A stretch of 8,252 nt of DNA, taken from the NCBI GenBank assembly GCA_012522255.1, contig JAAYKT010000387.1:1-8252 (forward strand). The letters are read 5' to 3'. The notes beneath the pieces are model-generated. The model saw nothing but the letters and a program-made list of their open reading frames with translations. It searched no databases and was not told the origin of the DNA. The first letter of the stretch is position 1. Each line of letters begins with the position of its first letter. The position numbers and the translations under genes were made by a program. This DNA is from Clostridiales bacterium. Its GTDB lineage: Bacteria > Bacillota > Clostridia > Lutisporales > Lutisporaceae. Shown piece by piece: positions 1 through 6,409 of this stretch.

Positions 1-179
1 GCTAAAAAATAATCTAAATTGTCAATGTGCGCGAGGCCGCTTACTACGTAGTAAGCGATGATATAGGTTTCGTTATGTATAACCTTATAGATAATTTCCA
101 GTTGTATTATGGGTAGTTTTGCTTCTGAAAATTAGGTAAATAAACTACTCAAAACATATTATACGAGAGGAGGAAAACA
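1..179. other. Non-coding leader upstream of mogA
   Basis: No convincing coding sequence is seen. One frame is open from base 2 to a TGA at 59-61, but the short peptide it gives has no recognisable family character. The stretch holds a perfect 20-bp palindrome (38-57) and a looser AGGTT/AACCT pairing around 66-85. No promoter stands out. TTGCTT (119-124) and TAAACT (141-146), 16 bp apart, are only a weak possibility. I looked for conserved features of the Moco riboswitch as I remember them and did not recognise them. The segment may be the 5' untranslated region of mogA or the space after an unseen upstream gene. Confidence 0.5.
38..57. repeat. Perfect 20-bp palindrome
   Basis: CGCTTACTAC is followed directly by its reverse complement GTAGTAAGCG, so ten base pairs are perfectly symmetric. 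As RNA it would fold as an 8-bp stem with an ACGT tetraloop. As DNA it could be a dimeric regulator site. No T-run follows, so it is not an intrinsic terminator on the + strand. It lies about 120 bases before the mogA start. Confidence 0.7.
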
Positions 180-686
180 ATGAAAAACAATTTTACTTTT
201 ACAATTGGCATCGTCATTGTAAGTGACAAAGGATCAAGAGGAGAAAGAGTTGATGAATCCGGGCCAGTTATTGAAAAAGTTTTAGGGTCTGTTGGCGGTG
301 CGGTTAAAAAGTATTCAATAGTATCCGATGAAAAGGCAGAAATAGAATCTGTATTGTTGGAAATGGCTGATGAACTGCATGTGGATCTAATATTAACAAG
401 CGGCGGCACAGGTTTTTCACATAGAGACAATACTCCCGAAGCCACATTAGGCGTTATTGAAAAAATTGTGCCGGGCATACCTGAGGCAATGAGAGCTGAA
501 AGCCTTAAAATAACCCCAAAGGCAATGCTGTCAAGGGCTGTCTCGGGAATAAGAAAAAAATCACTTATTATCAATTTGCCCGGAAGCCCAAAAGGCGTAG
601 AAGAATGCCTCGACACTATATTACCTGCATTAAAACACGGGATAGAAATTCTTCGCGGAGATGCTTCCGAATGTGGTAGACATTAA
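180..686 (+). CDS. mogA: MogA/MoaB-family molybdopterin adenylyltransferase
   Basis: A 168-residue protein of the MoCF-biosynthesis fold. Family members adenylate molybdopterin with ATP in the cytoplasm, activating it for metal insertion by MoeA. Visible signatures are the N-terminal VSDKGSRGERVDESG segment (residues 14-28), the TSGGTGFSHRD nucleotide/pterin loop (73-83, with Asp83 matching the conserved acidic residue) followed by NTPEAT, and NLPGSPKG (132-139). The LSRAVSGIRKKSLIINLPG stretch looks more like MogA than E. coli MoaB. Length fits the short Gram-positive form (about 160-180). The start is the ATG at 180, placed 6 bases after GAGAGGAGG (165-173). It stands 208 bases before the Fe-S protein gene, which has its own promoter, so it may be transcribed separately. 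MogA versus MoaB naming is uncertain; the family is not. Confidence 0.93.
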   Translation: MKNNFTFTIGIVIVSDKGSRGERVDESGPVIEKVLGSVGGAVKKYSIVSDEKAEIESVLLEMADELHVDLILTSGGTGFSHRDNTPEATLGVIEKIVPGIPEAMRAESLKITPKAMLSRAVSGIRKKSLIINLPGSPKGVEECLDTILPALKHGIEILRGDASECGRH

Positions 687-735
687 AAATAGAGAGGGTA
701 TGAATTCTTATATTATTTAGACAGATTTATACATG

Positions 736-782
736 TTATCCGGGGTGGAACGAAGATAGGCGTAAACAATAACGACGGATAG
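736..782 (+). other. Possible stem-loop upstream of the Fe-S/fdh promoter
   Basis: TTATCCG (736-742) can pair with CGGATAG (776-782), with one G-U pair, enclosing a purine-rich 33-base interior. GTTAT (735-739) could instead pair with ATAAC (769-773). It lies before the predicted promoter at 812-840, so it would be on a transcript coming from mogA, or it may act as DNA. I do not recognise it as a known riboswitch class. Confidence 0.3.
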
Positions 783-811
783 AAAAAAATGTTTAAATCT
801 TTTTAATTTTA

Positions 812-840
812 TTGACGTTATTTTAACAATCGGGTAATAT
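812..840 (+). promoter_or_regulatory. Sigma-A-type promoter for the Fe-S protein/fdhA unit
   Basis: A -35 box TTGACG (812-817) and a -10 box TAATAT (835-840) are separated by exactly 17 bases. Both boxes match the housekeeping consensus at five of six positions. Transcription would begin near 847, leaving a leader of roughly 48 bases before the ATG at 895. No terminator between 895 and 4594 argues against one transcript covering the Fe-S protein and fdhA. Confidence 0.7.
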
Positions 841-894
841 ATTAATGTGAGTGTCGTTTATTAAAACTAAAATATTATATTAGGGGGAGCTCAA

Positions 895-1824
895 ATGGAA
901 ATGGTTAACTTGACAATTGACGGTATTCATACAAGGGTTCCTAAGAATTGGACCGTTATGGATGCAGCAAAGGCTATAGGTATAGACATACCTGCTCTTT
1001 GTTACCTAAAAGGGGTAAATGAAATAGGAGCATGTAGGATATGCGTAGTCGAAGTAGAAAAGGCCAGAACTCTGCAAGCTTCTTGTGTTCTTCCCGTTGC
1101 TGAAGGTATGGTAGTACATACCGAAAGTCCAAGTGTGGTTGAAGCAAGAAGAGAAATCTTAAGGCTGCTTTTGGACAACCATCCCAATGACTGTTTGACA
1201 TGCGATAAGGCCGGTGAGTGTAAACTCCAGGAATATGCTTATAGATATGATGTTAAATTTAGGGAACATGATGGATGGAGAAGAGAAAGACATATAGACA
1301 CGACTAACCCGTATATATACAGGGATGACAGCAAATGTATACTATGTGGCAGATGTGTTAGCATCTGTGCACAAATTAATGAAAGAAGTGTTTTATCCTT
1401 TGGAGACAGAGGCTACAGGACACATATAATAGCAGATAATGAAAGAACTTTAGCAGATTCTACATGTGTATCATGTGGCAGATGTCTTAGCGTATGCCCT
1501 GTAGGTGCCTTATTGGATAATAGGGCGATAGGGAAATACAGGTCCTGGGAATTGGAAAAAGAAGAAGTTATTTGCAATAGATGCGAATATGGATGCGAGT
1601 TTGAATTGCTAAAAAGGGAAGGCAAAATAGTGGGCGTAAGGGCAAAATCCCCTTCTAACGGAAGGCCATTATGTCTGAAGGGTAGGTTAACCCTTGATCT
1701 TCTTTATAACGAAACCGCTTCAACTCCTTTATTGAAAAAAGACGGCGAATATGTAGAAGTTGCATGGGCGGAGGCCTTGGAATTGGAAGACTTGCTACAG
1801 AAATTAGGCGTTGCCGGAAAATAA
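895..1824 (+). CDS. Stand-alone NuoG/FdhA-N-terminal-like Fe-S protein, no catalytic domain
   Basis: A 309-residue protein that aligns along its whole length with residues 1 to about 300 of the FdhA encoded just downstream. Domains in order: [2Fe-2S] ferredoxin fold (Cys36, 47, 50, 64); NADH-dehydrogenase-G His/Cys cluster (His96, Cys100, 103, 109); two ferredoxin motifs (Cys148/151/154/158 and Cys191/194/197/201); and the small [4Fe-4S] domain of molybdopterin oxidoreductases (Cys227, 230, 234, 260). All cluster ligands are kept. It ends after the first strand of the molybdopterin domain, so it has no Mo/W or Sec site. The ATG at 895 is 6 bases after AGGGGGA (882-888). The ATG at 901 would match the FdhA start better but is 12 bases away. 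It is likely cotranscribed with fdhA. It could be an electron-transfer subunit or a decayed fdhA duplicate; intact ligands favour a working protein. No gene symbol is known to me. Confidence 0.88.
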   Translation: MEMVNLTIDGIHTRVPKNWTVMDAAKAIGIDIPALCYLKGVNEIGACRICVVEVEKARTLQASCVLPVAEGMVVHTESPSVVEARREILRLLLDNHPNDCLTCDKAGECKLQEYAYRYDVKFREHDGWRRERHIDTTNPYIYRDDSKCILCGRCVSICAQINERSVLSFGDRGYRTHIIADNERTLADSTCVSCGRCLSVCPVGALLDNRAIGKYRSWELEKEEVICNRCEYGCEFELLKREGKIVGVRAKSPSNGRPLCLKGRLTLDLLYNETASTPLLKKDGEYVEVAWAEALELEDLLQKLGVAGK

Positions 1825-1841
1825 TGATTTGTTGAAACTTT

Positions 1842-1869
1842 CATTCAGGGGTTTATATGCCTCTGAATG
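1842..1869 (+). other. Intercistronic hairpin before fdhA
   Basis: CATTCAGGGG (1842-1851) pairs with CCTCTGAATG (1860-1869) over ten pairs, including one G-U, with an 8-base loop. The following bases, TTAAATTATATCC, are not a real T-run, so a strong terminator is unlikely. It lies between the Fe-S protein stop and the fdhA ribosome binding site. There it could limit read-through, act as an RNA processing or stability point, or set the ratio of the two proteins. The role is inferred. Confidence 0.55.
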
Positions 1870-1900
1870 TTAAATTATATCCAAAGCTGTTATTCTATTT

Positions 1901-1918
1901 AAGGAGGTAATCATATTG
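1901..1918 (+). promoter_or_regulatory. Strong ribosome binding site and TTG start of fdhA
   Basis: AAGGAGGT (1901-1908) is close to a perfect anti-16S match and sits 7 bases before the TTG at 1916-1918. No ATG lies near it in the right frame. The protein from this TTG begins MVNLTING, matching MVNLTIDG in the upstream paralogue, which supports the non-ATG start. Confidence 0.85.
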
Positions 1919-4594
1919 GTTAATTTAACCATAAATGGGCAGCAGATTCAAGCGGAAAGAGAGTTGACAATATTACAGGCAGCCCAAAAAGTTGGAATAC
2001 ACATACCCACACTATGTTACGATGAAAGACTGGTTGCTCATGGGGCTTGCAGAATATGTGTAGTTGAGGTTAAAGGGGCAAGGGCACTTATGCCGTCATG
2101 TTCGACTCCGGTAGCCGAGGGAATGGTAATCGAGACTAACAGCCCTACTGTAATTGAAGCACGGAAGGAAATACTCAGGTTAATGATTGAAAATCATCCA
2201 TTGGATTGCTTAACTTGTGAAAAATCGGGAAATTGCGTTCTTCAGGATTTGTGCTATGAATACGACGTAAAAGAAGGCGGATTTAACGGAGTTAAGAAAC
2301 AATATCCCATAGATGACAGCAATCCTTTTTTTACCTATGATCCAAATAAATGTATTCTGTGCGGAAGATGTGTCAGGGTTGACAATGAACTACAATGTAC
2401 CGGTGCCATAAACTTTGCGGAAAGAGGTTTCGATACACATGTCAGTGTGTTTTATGATAGAGAATTTAACGATTCCGTGTGTGTATCCTGCGGCAACTGT
2501 GTTTCCGTTTGTCCTGTCGGCGCATTGATGTCCAAGCAGCCACAAAAGTTTAGATATTGGGAAACACAAAAAGTCAGAACAACTTGCTCTTATTGCGGTG
2601 TAGGTTGTCAAATGGATTTGCTTGTAAAAGGGAATAAAGTTGTGGGCGTTGAACCCGTTAATGTTGAGCCCAATGATGGACTGTTATGTGTAAAAGGTAA
2701 ATATGGATATAGATTTTTAGATCATCCCGACAGGCTTAATACTCCTCTAATCAGGAAAGATGGAGAATTAAAAGAAGCGACTTGGGAAGAAGCCATGAAT
2801 CTTATTATTTCAAATATGAAAAAAATTAAAAAGGAGAACGGCCCGGATGCATTTGGTGGTTTTTCATCGGCGAGATGCACAAACGAAGAAAACTATCTAA
2901 TGCAAAAACTATATAGGGCTGTATTGGGTACAAATAACATTGACCATTGTGCCCGCCTCTGACATAGCGCCACAGTTGCAGGTCTTGCAGCTACATTAGG
3001 AAGTGGAGCTATGACAAATAGCATTGATGAATTTTTAGATGCGGATGTAATATTTATAGTAGGGTCAAACACAACGGAGAACCATCCTGTAATAGGTGCC
3101 AAAGTGAGACAGGCCCGTGACAGGGGAGCAAAAATAATAGTAGCCGACCCGAGAAAAATAGATATATCAAAGGATGCAGTGATACATCTTCAGATAATAC
3201 CAGGGACCAACGTTGCCTTGGCTAATGGTATGATGAATGTCATACTGGAAAAAGGAATTGAAAACAAAGGGTTTATTGCTGAAAGAACAGAAGATTTTGA
3301 TAAACTTAGAGACGTTGTAAAAGAATATACTCCGGAAAGAGCAGCAGAGATATGCGAGGTGGATGCCGAAGACATAATTAAAGCTGCCGAATTATACGCT
3401 ACTGCAGGAAAAAGCAGTATAATCTACTGCATGGGGATAACCCAGCACTCTACCGGTACCAATAATGTTATGTCCATGGCAAACCTGGCTAATCTTTGCG
3501 GACAGATAGGCAGAGAATCCACAGGTGTGAATCCTCTGAGGGGACAAAACAACGTTCAAGGTGCTTGTGATATGGGTGCGTTACCCACATCCTATCCGGC
3601 ATACCAAGCTGTTGCAAATCCTGAAATAGCGGAAAAATTCGCAAAAGCCTGGGGAGTGGAAAGTCTGTCAACGAAACCGGGACTCACAATAGTAGAAATG
3701 CTTAATGCCGCTGAAAAAGGCGATATCAAGATGCTTTATATTATGGGAGAAAACCCCATGGTATCGGATCCTGATTTGAATCACGTAAAGCATGCTTTGG
3801 AAAGTACTGATTTTCTGGTTGTTCAGGATATATTCCTTACTGAGACAGCTGAACTGGCTGATGTTGTTTTACCGGCTACTGCATTTGCAGAAAAAGACGG
3901 TACCTTCTCCAATACGGAAAGACGTGTTCAAAGAGTAAGGAAGGCCGTTAATGCACCCGGGGAAGCAAGGGCAGACTGGGCTATACTAATGGATATAATG
4001 AATAGGCTGGGATACGAAAAGAAGTATAAGAATCCTGAGGAAATATTTGACGAGATGAGAGCCGTAACCCCATCTTATGCAGGTATAACCTATGAAAGAA
4101 TCAACGATATAGGTATCCAGTGGCCGTGCCCCAATGAGGAACACCCGGGGACACGATTCCTGCACAGCGGTAAATTTGCAAGAGGCAAAGCTCTCTTCAT
4201 GGGCATAGAATATATTAAGTCCGCGGAACTTCCCGACGAAGAATATCCGCTTATATTGACAACAGGAAGATTACTATATCATTACCATACAAGATCCATG
4301 TCCGGAAGGGTAGAAGGATTAAACAAAAAATCTCCTGAAAGCTTTATAGAAATACATCCGGATACTGCTTCAAGCATTGGTGTAAATGAAGGCGATATGG
4401 TAAAAGTTGCATCGAGAAGAGGTAGTATAACAGTAAAGGCAAGGGTAAGTGACATCGTAGATAAAAATGTTGTCTTTATCCCGTTCCACTTTGCTCAAGG
4501 TGCGGCAAATAAACTTACCAATGCAGCATTAGACCCGAAGAGCAAAATACCTGAATACAAGGTATGTGCAGTACAGATAGAAAAAGCTGTATAA
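1916..4594 (+). CDS. fdhA: Formate dehydrogenase alpha subunit, selenocysteine-containing
   Basis: An 892-residue selenoprotein that interconverts formate and CO2 at a Mo- or W-bis-MGD centre; no signal peptide, so cytoplasmic. N-terminal electron chain: [2Fe-2S] (Cys34, 45, 48, 62), His/Cys cluster (His94, Cys98, 101, 107), and two ferredoxin motifs (Cys146/149/152 and Cys189/192/195/199). The first ferredoxin motif has Asp156 where the fourth Cys is expected. Catalytic part: [4Fe-4S] Cys224, 227, 231, 258 with Lys260; UGA-encoded Sec349 then His350; and the NPLRGQNNVQGACDMG pterin segment (539-554). Arg542 lies 193 residues after Sec, the same spacing as I recall for U140 and R333 of E. coli FdhF. 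The C-terminal dinucleotide-binding domain starts near 776. The length resembles the long clostridial/Moorella-type FdhA. Read without Sec insertion the gene appears broken into 1916-2962 and 3011-4594. The SECIS hairpin shows the break is not a mutation. The metal cannot be told from sequence; fdhF is an alternative symbol. Confidence 0.95.
2960..2962 (+). other. UGA selenocysteine codon (Sec349) of fdhA
   Basis: The in-frame TGA falls in the sequence HCARL-U-HSATVAGL, where formate dehydrogenases carry the catalytic Sec or Cys metal ligand followed by His. The same frame stays open for another 543 codons with strong family similarity, and a SECIS-like hairpin follows at once. It must be decoded by SelB and tRNA-Sec, encoded elsewhere in the genome. 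Confidence 0.95.
2963..3013 (+). promoter_or_regulatory. Bacterial SECIS element in fdhA
   Basis: A coding-region hairpin directly 3' of the Sec UGA. Lower stem: CATAGC (2963-2968) with GCTATG (3008-3013), and CCAC (2970-2973) with GTGG (3003-3006). Apical stem: AGTTGCA (2974-2980) with TGCAGCT (2986-2992), one G-U pair. The apical loop is GGTCT (2981-2985). The loop begins 18 bases after the UGA and carries the GGUCU of the E. coli fdhF SECIS at the spacing I recall for that element. SelB would bind this apical part to deliver Sec-tRNA. Confidence 0.9.
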
Positions 4595-4619
4595 GCTTTA
4601 TAAAATAATAAAAGATATT

Positions 4620-4667
4620 ACCTCCAAAGCAGATATAACGATAAACCGTATTTGCTTTGGAGGTTTT
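4620..4667 (+). terminator. Terminator-like hairpin after fdhA
   Basis: ACCTCCAAAGCA (4620-4631) pairs perfectly with TGCTTTGGAGGT (4653-4664) over 12 base pairs. The loop is 21 bases and a short TTTT run follows (4664-4667). It starts 25 bases after the fdhA stop. The stem is strong but the T-run is weak and the loop large, so termination may be partial. Confidence 0.65.
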
Positions 4668-4709
4668 ACATATAAAAGGTAATATTTTCTTAACTGATGC
4701 AGGCTGATT

Positions 4710-4729
4710 ATAGTTAATATTTTAACTAT
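4710..4729. promoter_or_regulatory. Inverted repeat upstream of mobA, possible operator
   Basis: ATAGTTAA (4710-4717) and TTAACTAT (4722-4729) form an exact 8-bp inverted repeat around TATT, ending about 67 bases before the mobA start. Its AT-rich, 20-bp dyad form suits a regulator site near a promoter. No T-run follows immediately. TAAAAT (4740-4745) just downstream could be a -10 box, without a clear -35. Confidence 0.4.
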
Positions 4730-4796
4730 TTTAATTGTAATAAAATGTGCACTAATGTACAATTAACTAAGAAAAGTGTTGATTTGGGGGATAGTC

Positions 4797-5414
4797 ATGT
4801 CTTTAATAGATACAGCCATAATTCTTGCCGGGGGCAAAAGCACAAGGATGGGTTTTGATAAACAATTGATTAATGTGGAAGGTTTCAGTAATACAGATTA
4901 TAGTGTTAAAACATTAAGGCCTTTGCTTAAAAACATCATTGTTGTTACCAATAAACCCGGGCTATATAAAGATAAAGATATTATTATAACCAAGGACTGT
5001 TACAAAGGTTACGGGCCGTTAGGGGGAATACATGCTGGTCTTTTGGAATCCAAAAGTTTATATAACTATTTTATTGCTTGTGATATGCCCTATATAAATG
5101 CCGGTTATATAAAATACATGATGAAGAAAATCTATGAAAACAATTTTATAACTGATGCAGTTATCACTAAGTTCGAGGATTGGATAGAACCTTTTAATGC
5201 ATTTTATAGCAGACGCCTCATACCCGTAATTGAAGAAAGTATGATAAACGGGAATAAAAAGATTGGCAAATTCCTGGAGAAATCAAATGTTTTATATATA
5301 GAAGAGAAGGTTGCAAGGGGCTTCAGCCCTGACTGGGGTATGTTTATAAATCTGAATACCGAAAAGGATTTGGAAAATATAGAATCAAAGTTGAACCGGA
5401 GGATTATCATATGA
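4797..5414 (+). CDS. mobA: Molybdenum cofactor guanylyltransferase (MobA)
   Basis: A 205-residue nucleotidyltransferase. MobA links GMP from GTP to Mo-molybdopterin, giving the MGD/bis-MGD cofactor that formate dehydrogenases need. Signatures: the N-terminal GTP-binding LAGGKSTRMGFDK (residues 10-22), GPLGGIHAGL (73-82), the metal-binding ACDMP (94-98), EPFNAFYS (131-138), and the C-terminal FINLNTEKDL (183-192). The ATG at 4797 is chosen because GGGGGA (4786-4791) lies 5 bases before it. An in-frame GTG at 4776 would add seven residues, place that site inside the gene, and lacks its own. Length fits the family (about 190-210). Its TGA overlaps the fdhD ATG, so the two are almost certainly one operon. 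No MobB domain is present. Confidence 0.93.
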   Translation: MSLIDTAIILAGGKSTRMGFDKQLINVEGFSNTDYSVKTLRPLLKNIIVVTNKPGLYKDKDIIITKDCYKGYGPLGGIHAGLLESKSLYNYFIACDMPYINAGYIKYMMKKIYENNFITDAVITKFEDWIEPFNAFYSRRLIPVIEESMINGNKKIGKFLEKSNVLYIEEKVARGFSPDWGMFINLNTEKDLENIESKLNRRIII

Positions 5415-6196
5415 ATCTGACAAGGGAAGTATTACTGACGAGATACGAACATGGTAGAATTGAAGAAACGCCGGACATCGTTGTCAGGGAGTATCCACTT
5501 ACAATCTTTGTTAATGAGGAGGAATTTGTTACACTTCTTTGTTCACCTAATAACCTAAAATACTTATCTTTAGGCTTTTTACTCTCAGAAGGGATTATTA
5601 AAGAAAAAAGTGAAATTGAGTACGTAGAAATAGATGAAGGCAGGAATGCCGCATATATTAATGTTAAAGAAAAGATAAACAGCTCTAAGCATTTTACGGG
5701 GAAGCGGATTCTTACTACCGGTTGTGGTGGAGGAACAATGTTTTATAATGTTTTTGGTTCATTACAAGGTAAAGGGTCGGATAATAAGGCTTTGATAACT
5801 TATAAAAACGTAATATCATCCATGAAAGAATTTTCTGCCAAGTCAGAAGTTTTTGTAAATACAGGCGGAGTACATAGCGCCGCCTTAAGCAATGGAGAAA
5901 AAATTTTGACGTTTCATGAAGATGTAGGCAGACACAATGCCTTGGATAAAGTTATCGGCGAAGCTTTTGATAAGGGTTTAAATTTTTCCGATAAAATCTT
6001 ATTACTGTCAGGTAGAATATCTTCCGAAATGCTTACAAAAGCGGCTAAACGCAATATATCAATAATAATTTCCAGATCAGCCCCCATGGATTTGGCTCTT
6101 GAAATCGGTAAGGAACTTAATATGACTATTATAGGCTTTGCCCGTGGTGAAAGGTTTAATATTTACACCGGAAAAGAAAGAGTTATGTTAGAGTAG
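5411..6196 (+). CDS. fdhD: Formate dehydrogenase accessory sulfurtransferase FdhD
   Basis: A 261-residue FdhD. The family passes sulfur from a cysteine desulfurase to the bis-MGD centre of formate dehydrogenase, without which the enzyme is inactive. Seen are ILTTGCGGGT with Cys105 in the sulfur-carrier loop, TGGVHSAAL (151-159), HEDVGRHNALDKVIG (169-183), LSGRISSEM (199-207), and GFARGERFNIYTG near the C-terminus (242-254). The loop has a single Cys rather than the Cys-x2-Cys of E. coli FdhD. The ATG at 5411 overlaps the mobA stop (ATGA). GGAGGA (5398-5403), inside the mobA end, sits 7 bases before it, so translation is probably coupled. Length is normal for the family. No clear terminator follows. 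Confidence 0.96.
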   Translation: MNLTREVLLTRYEHGRIEETPDIVVREYPLTIFVNEEEFVTLLCSPNNLKYLSLGFLLSEGIIKEKSEIEYVEIDEGRNAAYINVKEKINSSKHFTGKRILTTGCGGGTMFYNVFGSLQGKGSDNKALITYKNVISSMKEFSAKSEVFVNTGGVHSAALSNGEKILTFHEDVGRHNALDKVIGEAFDKGLNFSDKILLLSGRISSEMLTKAAKRNISIIISRSAPMDLALEIGKELNMTIIGFARGERFNIYTGKERVMLE

Positions 6197-6287
6197 CCTT
6201 TTTACAAAGCAATCTTTATCAAATACTAAAACATCTGACATTAAAAGATTTAAGCAAACGATATATGAACAATAACAGACATTGAAA

Positions 6288-6330
6288 ACATTGTTAAAAA
6301 AAAGATAAAATTTATAGACACATTGTTAAA
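6288..6330. repeat. Pair of 11-bp direct repeats upstream of the formate channel gene
   Basis: ACATTGTTAAA occurs exactly at 6288-6298 and 6320-6330, 32 bases apart start to start, about three helical turns. A shorter copy, ACATTGA, is at 6279-6285. The spacing on one face of the helix and the position just before a weak promoter make a regulator site possible. In DNA this AT-rich, chance similarity cannot be excluded. Confidence 0.4.
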
Positions 6331-6350
6331 TTAATGTTAGAATTGTCTAT
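6314..6350. repeat. 7-bp inverted repeat overlapping the channel gene promoter region
   Basis: ATAGACA (6314-6320) and TGTCTAT (6344-6350) are exact inverted copies separated by 23 bases. The right arm falls inside the spacer of the possible promoter at 6337-6365. It could be an operator with two half-sites or a weak RNA hairpin. Confidence 0.35.
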
Positions 6351-6365
6351 GAGTTATTGTAATAC
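6337..6365 (+). promoter_or_regulatory. Possible promoter for the formate channel gene
   Basis: TTAGAA (6337-6342) and TAATAC (6360-6365) are 17 bases apart. The -10 is reasonable (four of six) and the -35 is weak. The 213-base gap after fdhD and the terminator after the channel gene support separate control, but read-through from fdhD is possible. Confidence 0.35.
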
Positions 6366-6409
6366 TTTAACTAAACTATTTTTAATTTCGTTAAGGAAGG
6401 AGATAAAAA

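Noticed and set aside
1..179. Moco riboswitch upstream of mogA
   Set aside because: The conserved segments of the E. coli moaA type that I remember are not visible. A covariance search would be needed to reopen this.
149..616. A 155-codon reading frame on the minus strand
   Set aside because: It lies opposite mogA, has no ribosome binding site or family motifs, and its composition is that of an antisense shadow.
700..720. Six-codon leader peptide (ATG at 700, TAG at 718)
   Set aside because: The purine run is only about one base from the ATG, the peptide has no regulatory pattern of codons, and no attenuator pairs with it.
2960..3013. fdhA as a frameshifted or nonsense-mutated pseudogene split at 2962/3011
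   Set aside because: The frame is unchanged across the TGA, the position is the known Sec site, and a SECIS-like hairpin follows. This is recoding, not decay.
4776..4796. GTG at 4776 as the mobA start, adding seven residues
   Set aside because: The GGGGGA ribosome site lies after it and fits the ATG at 4797, and the added MLIWGIV residues are not typical of MobA.
6211..6250. Terminator after fdhD from AATCTTT/AAAGATT
   Set aside because: Only seven mostly A-T pairs with a 26-base loop and no T-run follow. It is too weak to call.
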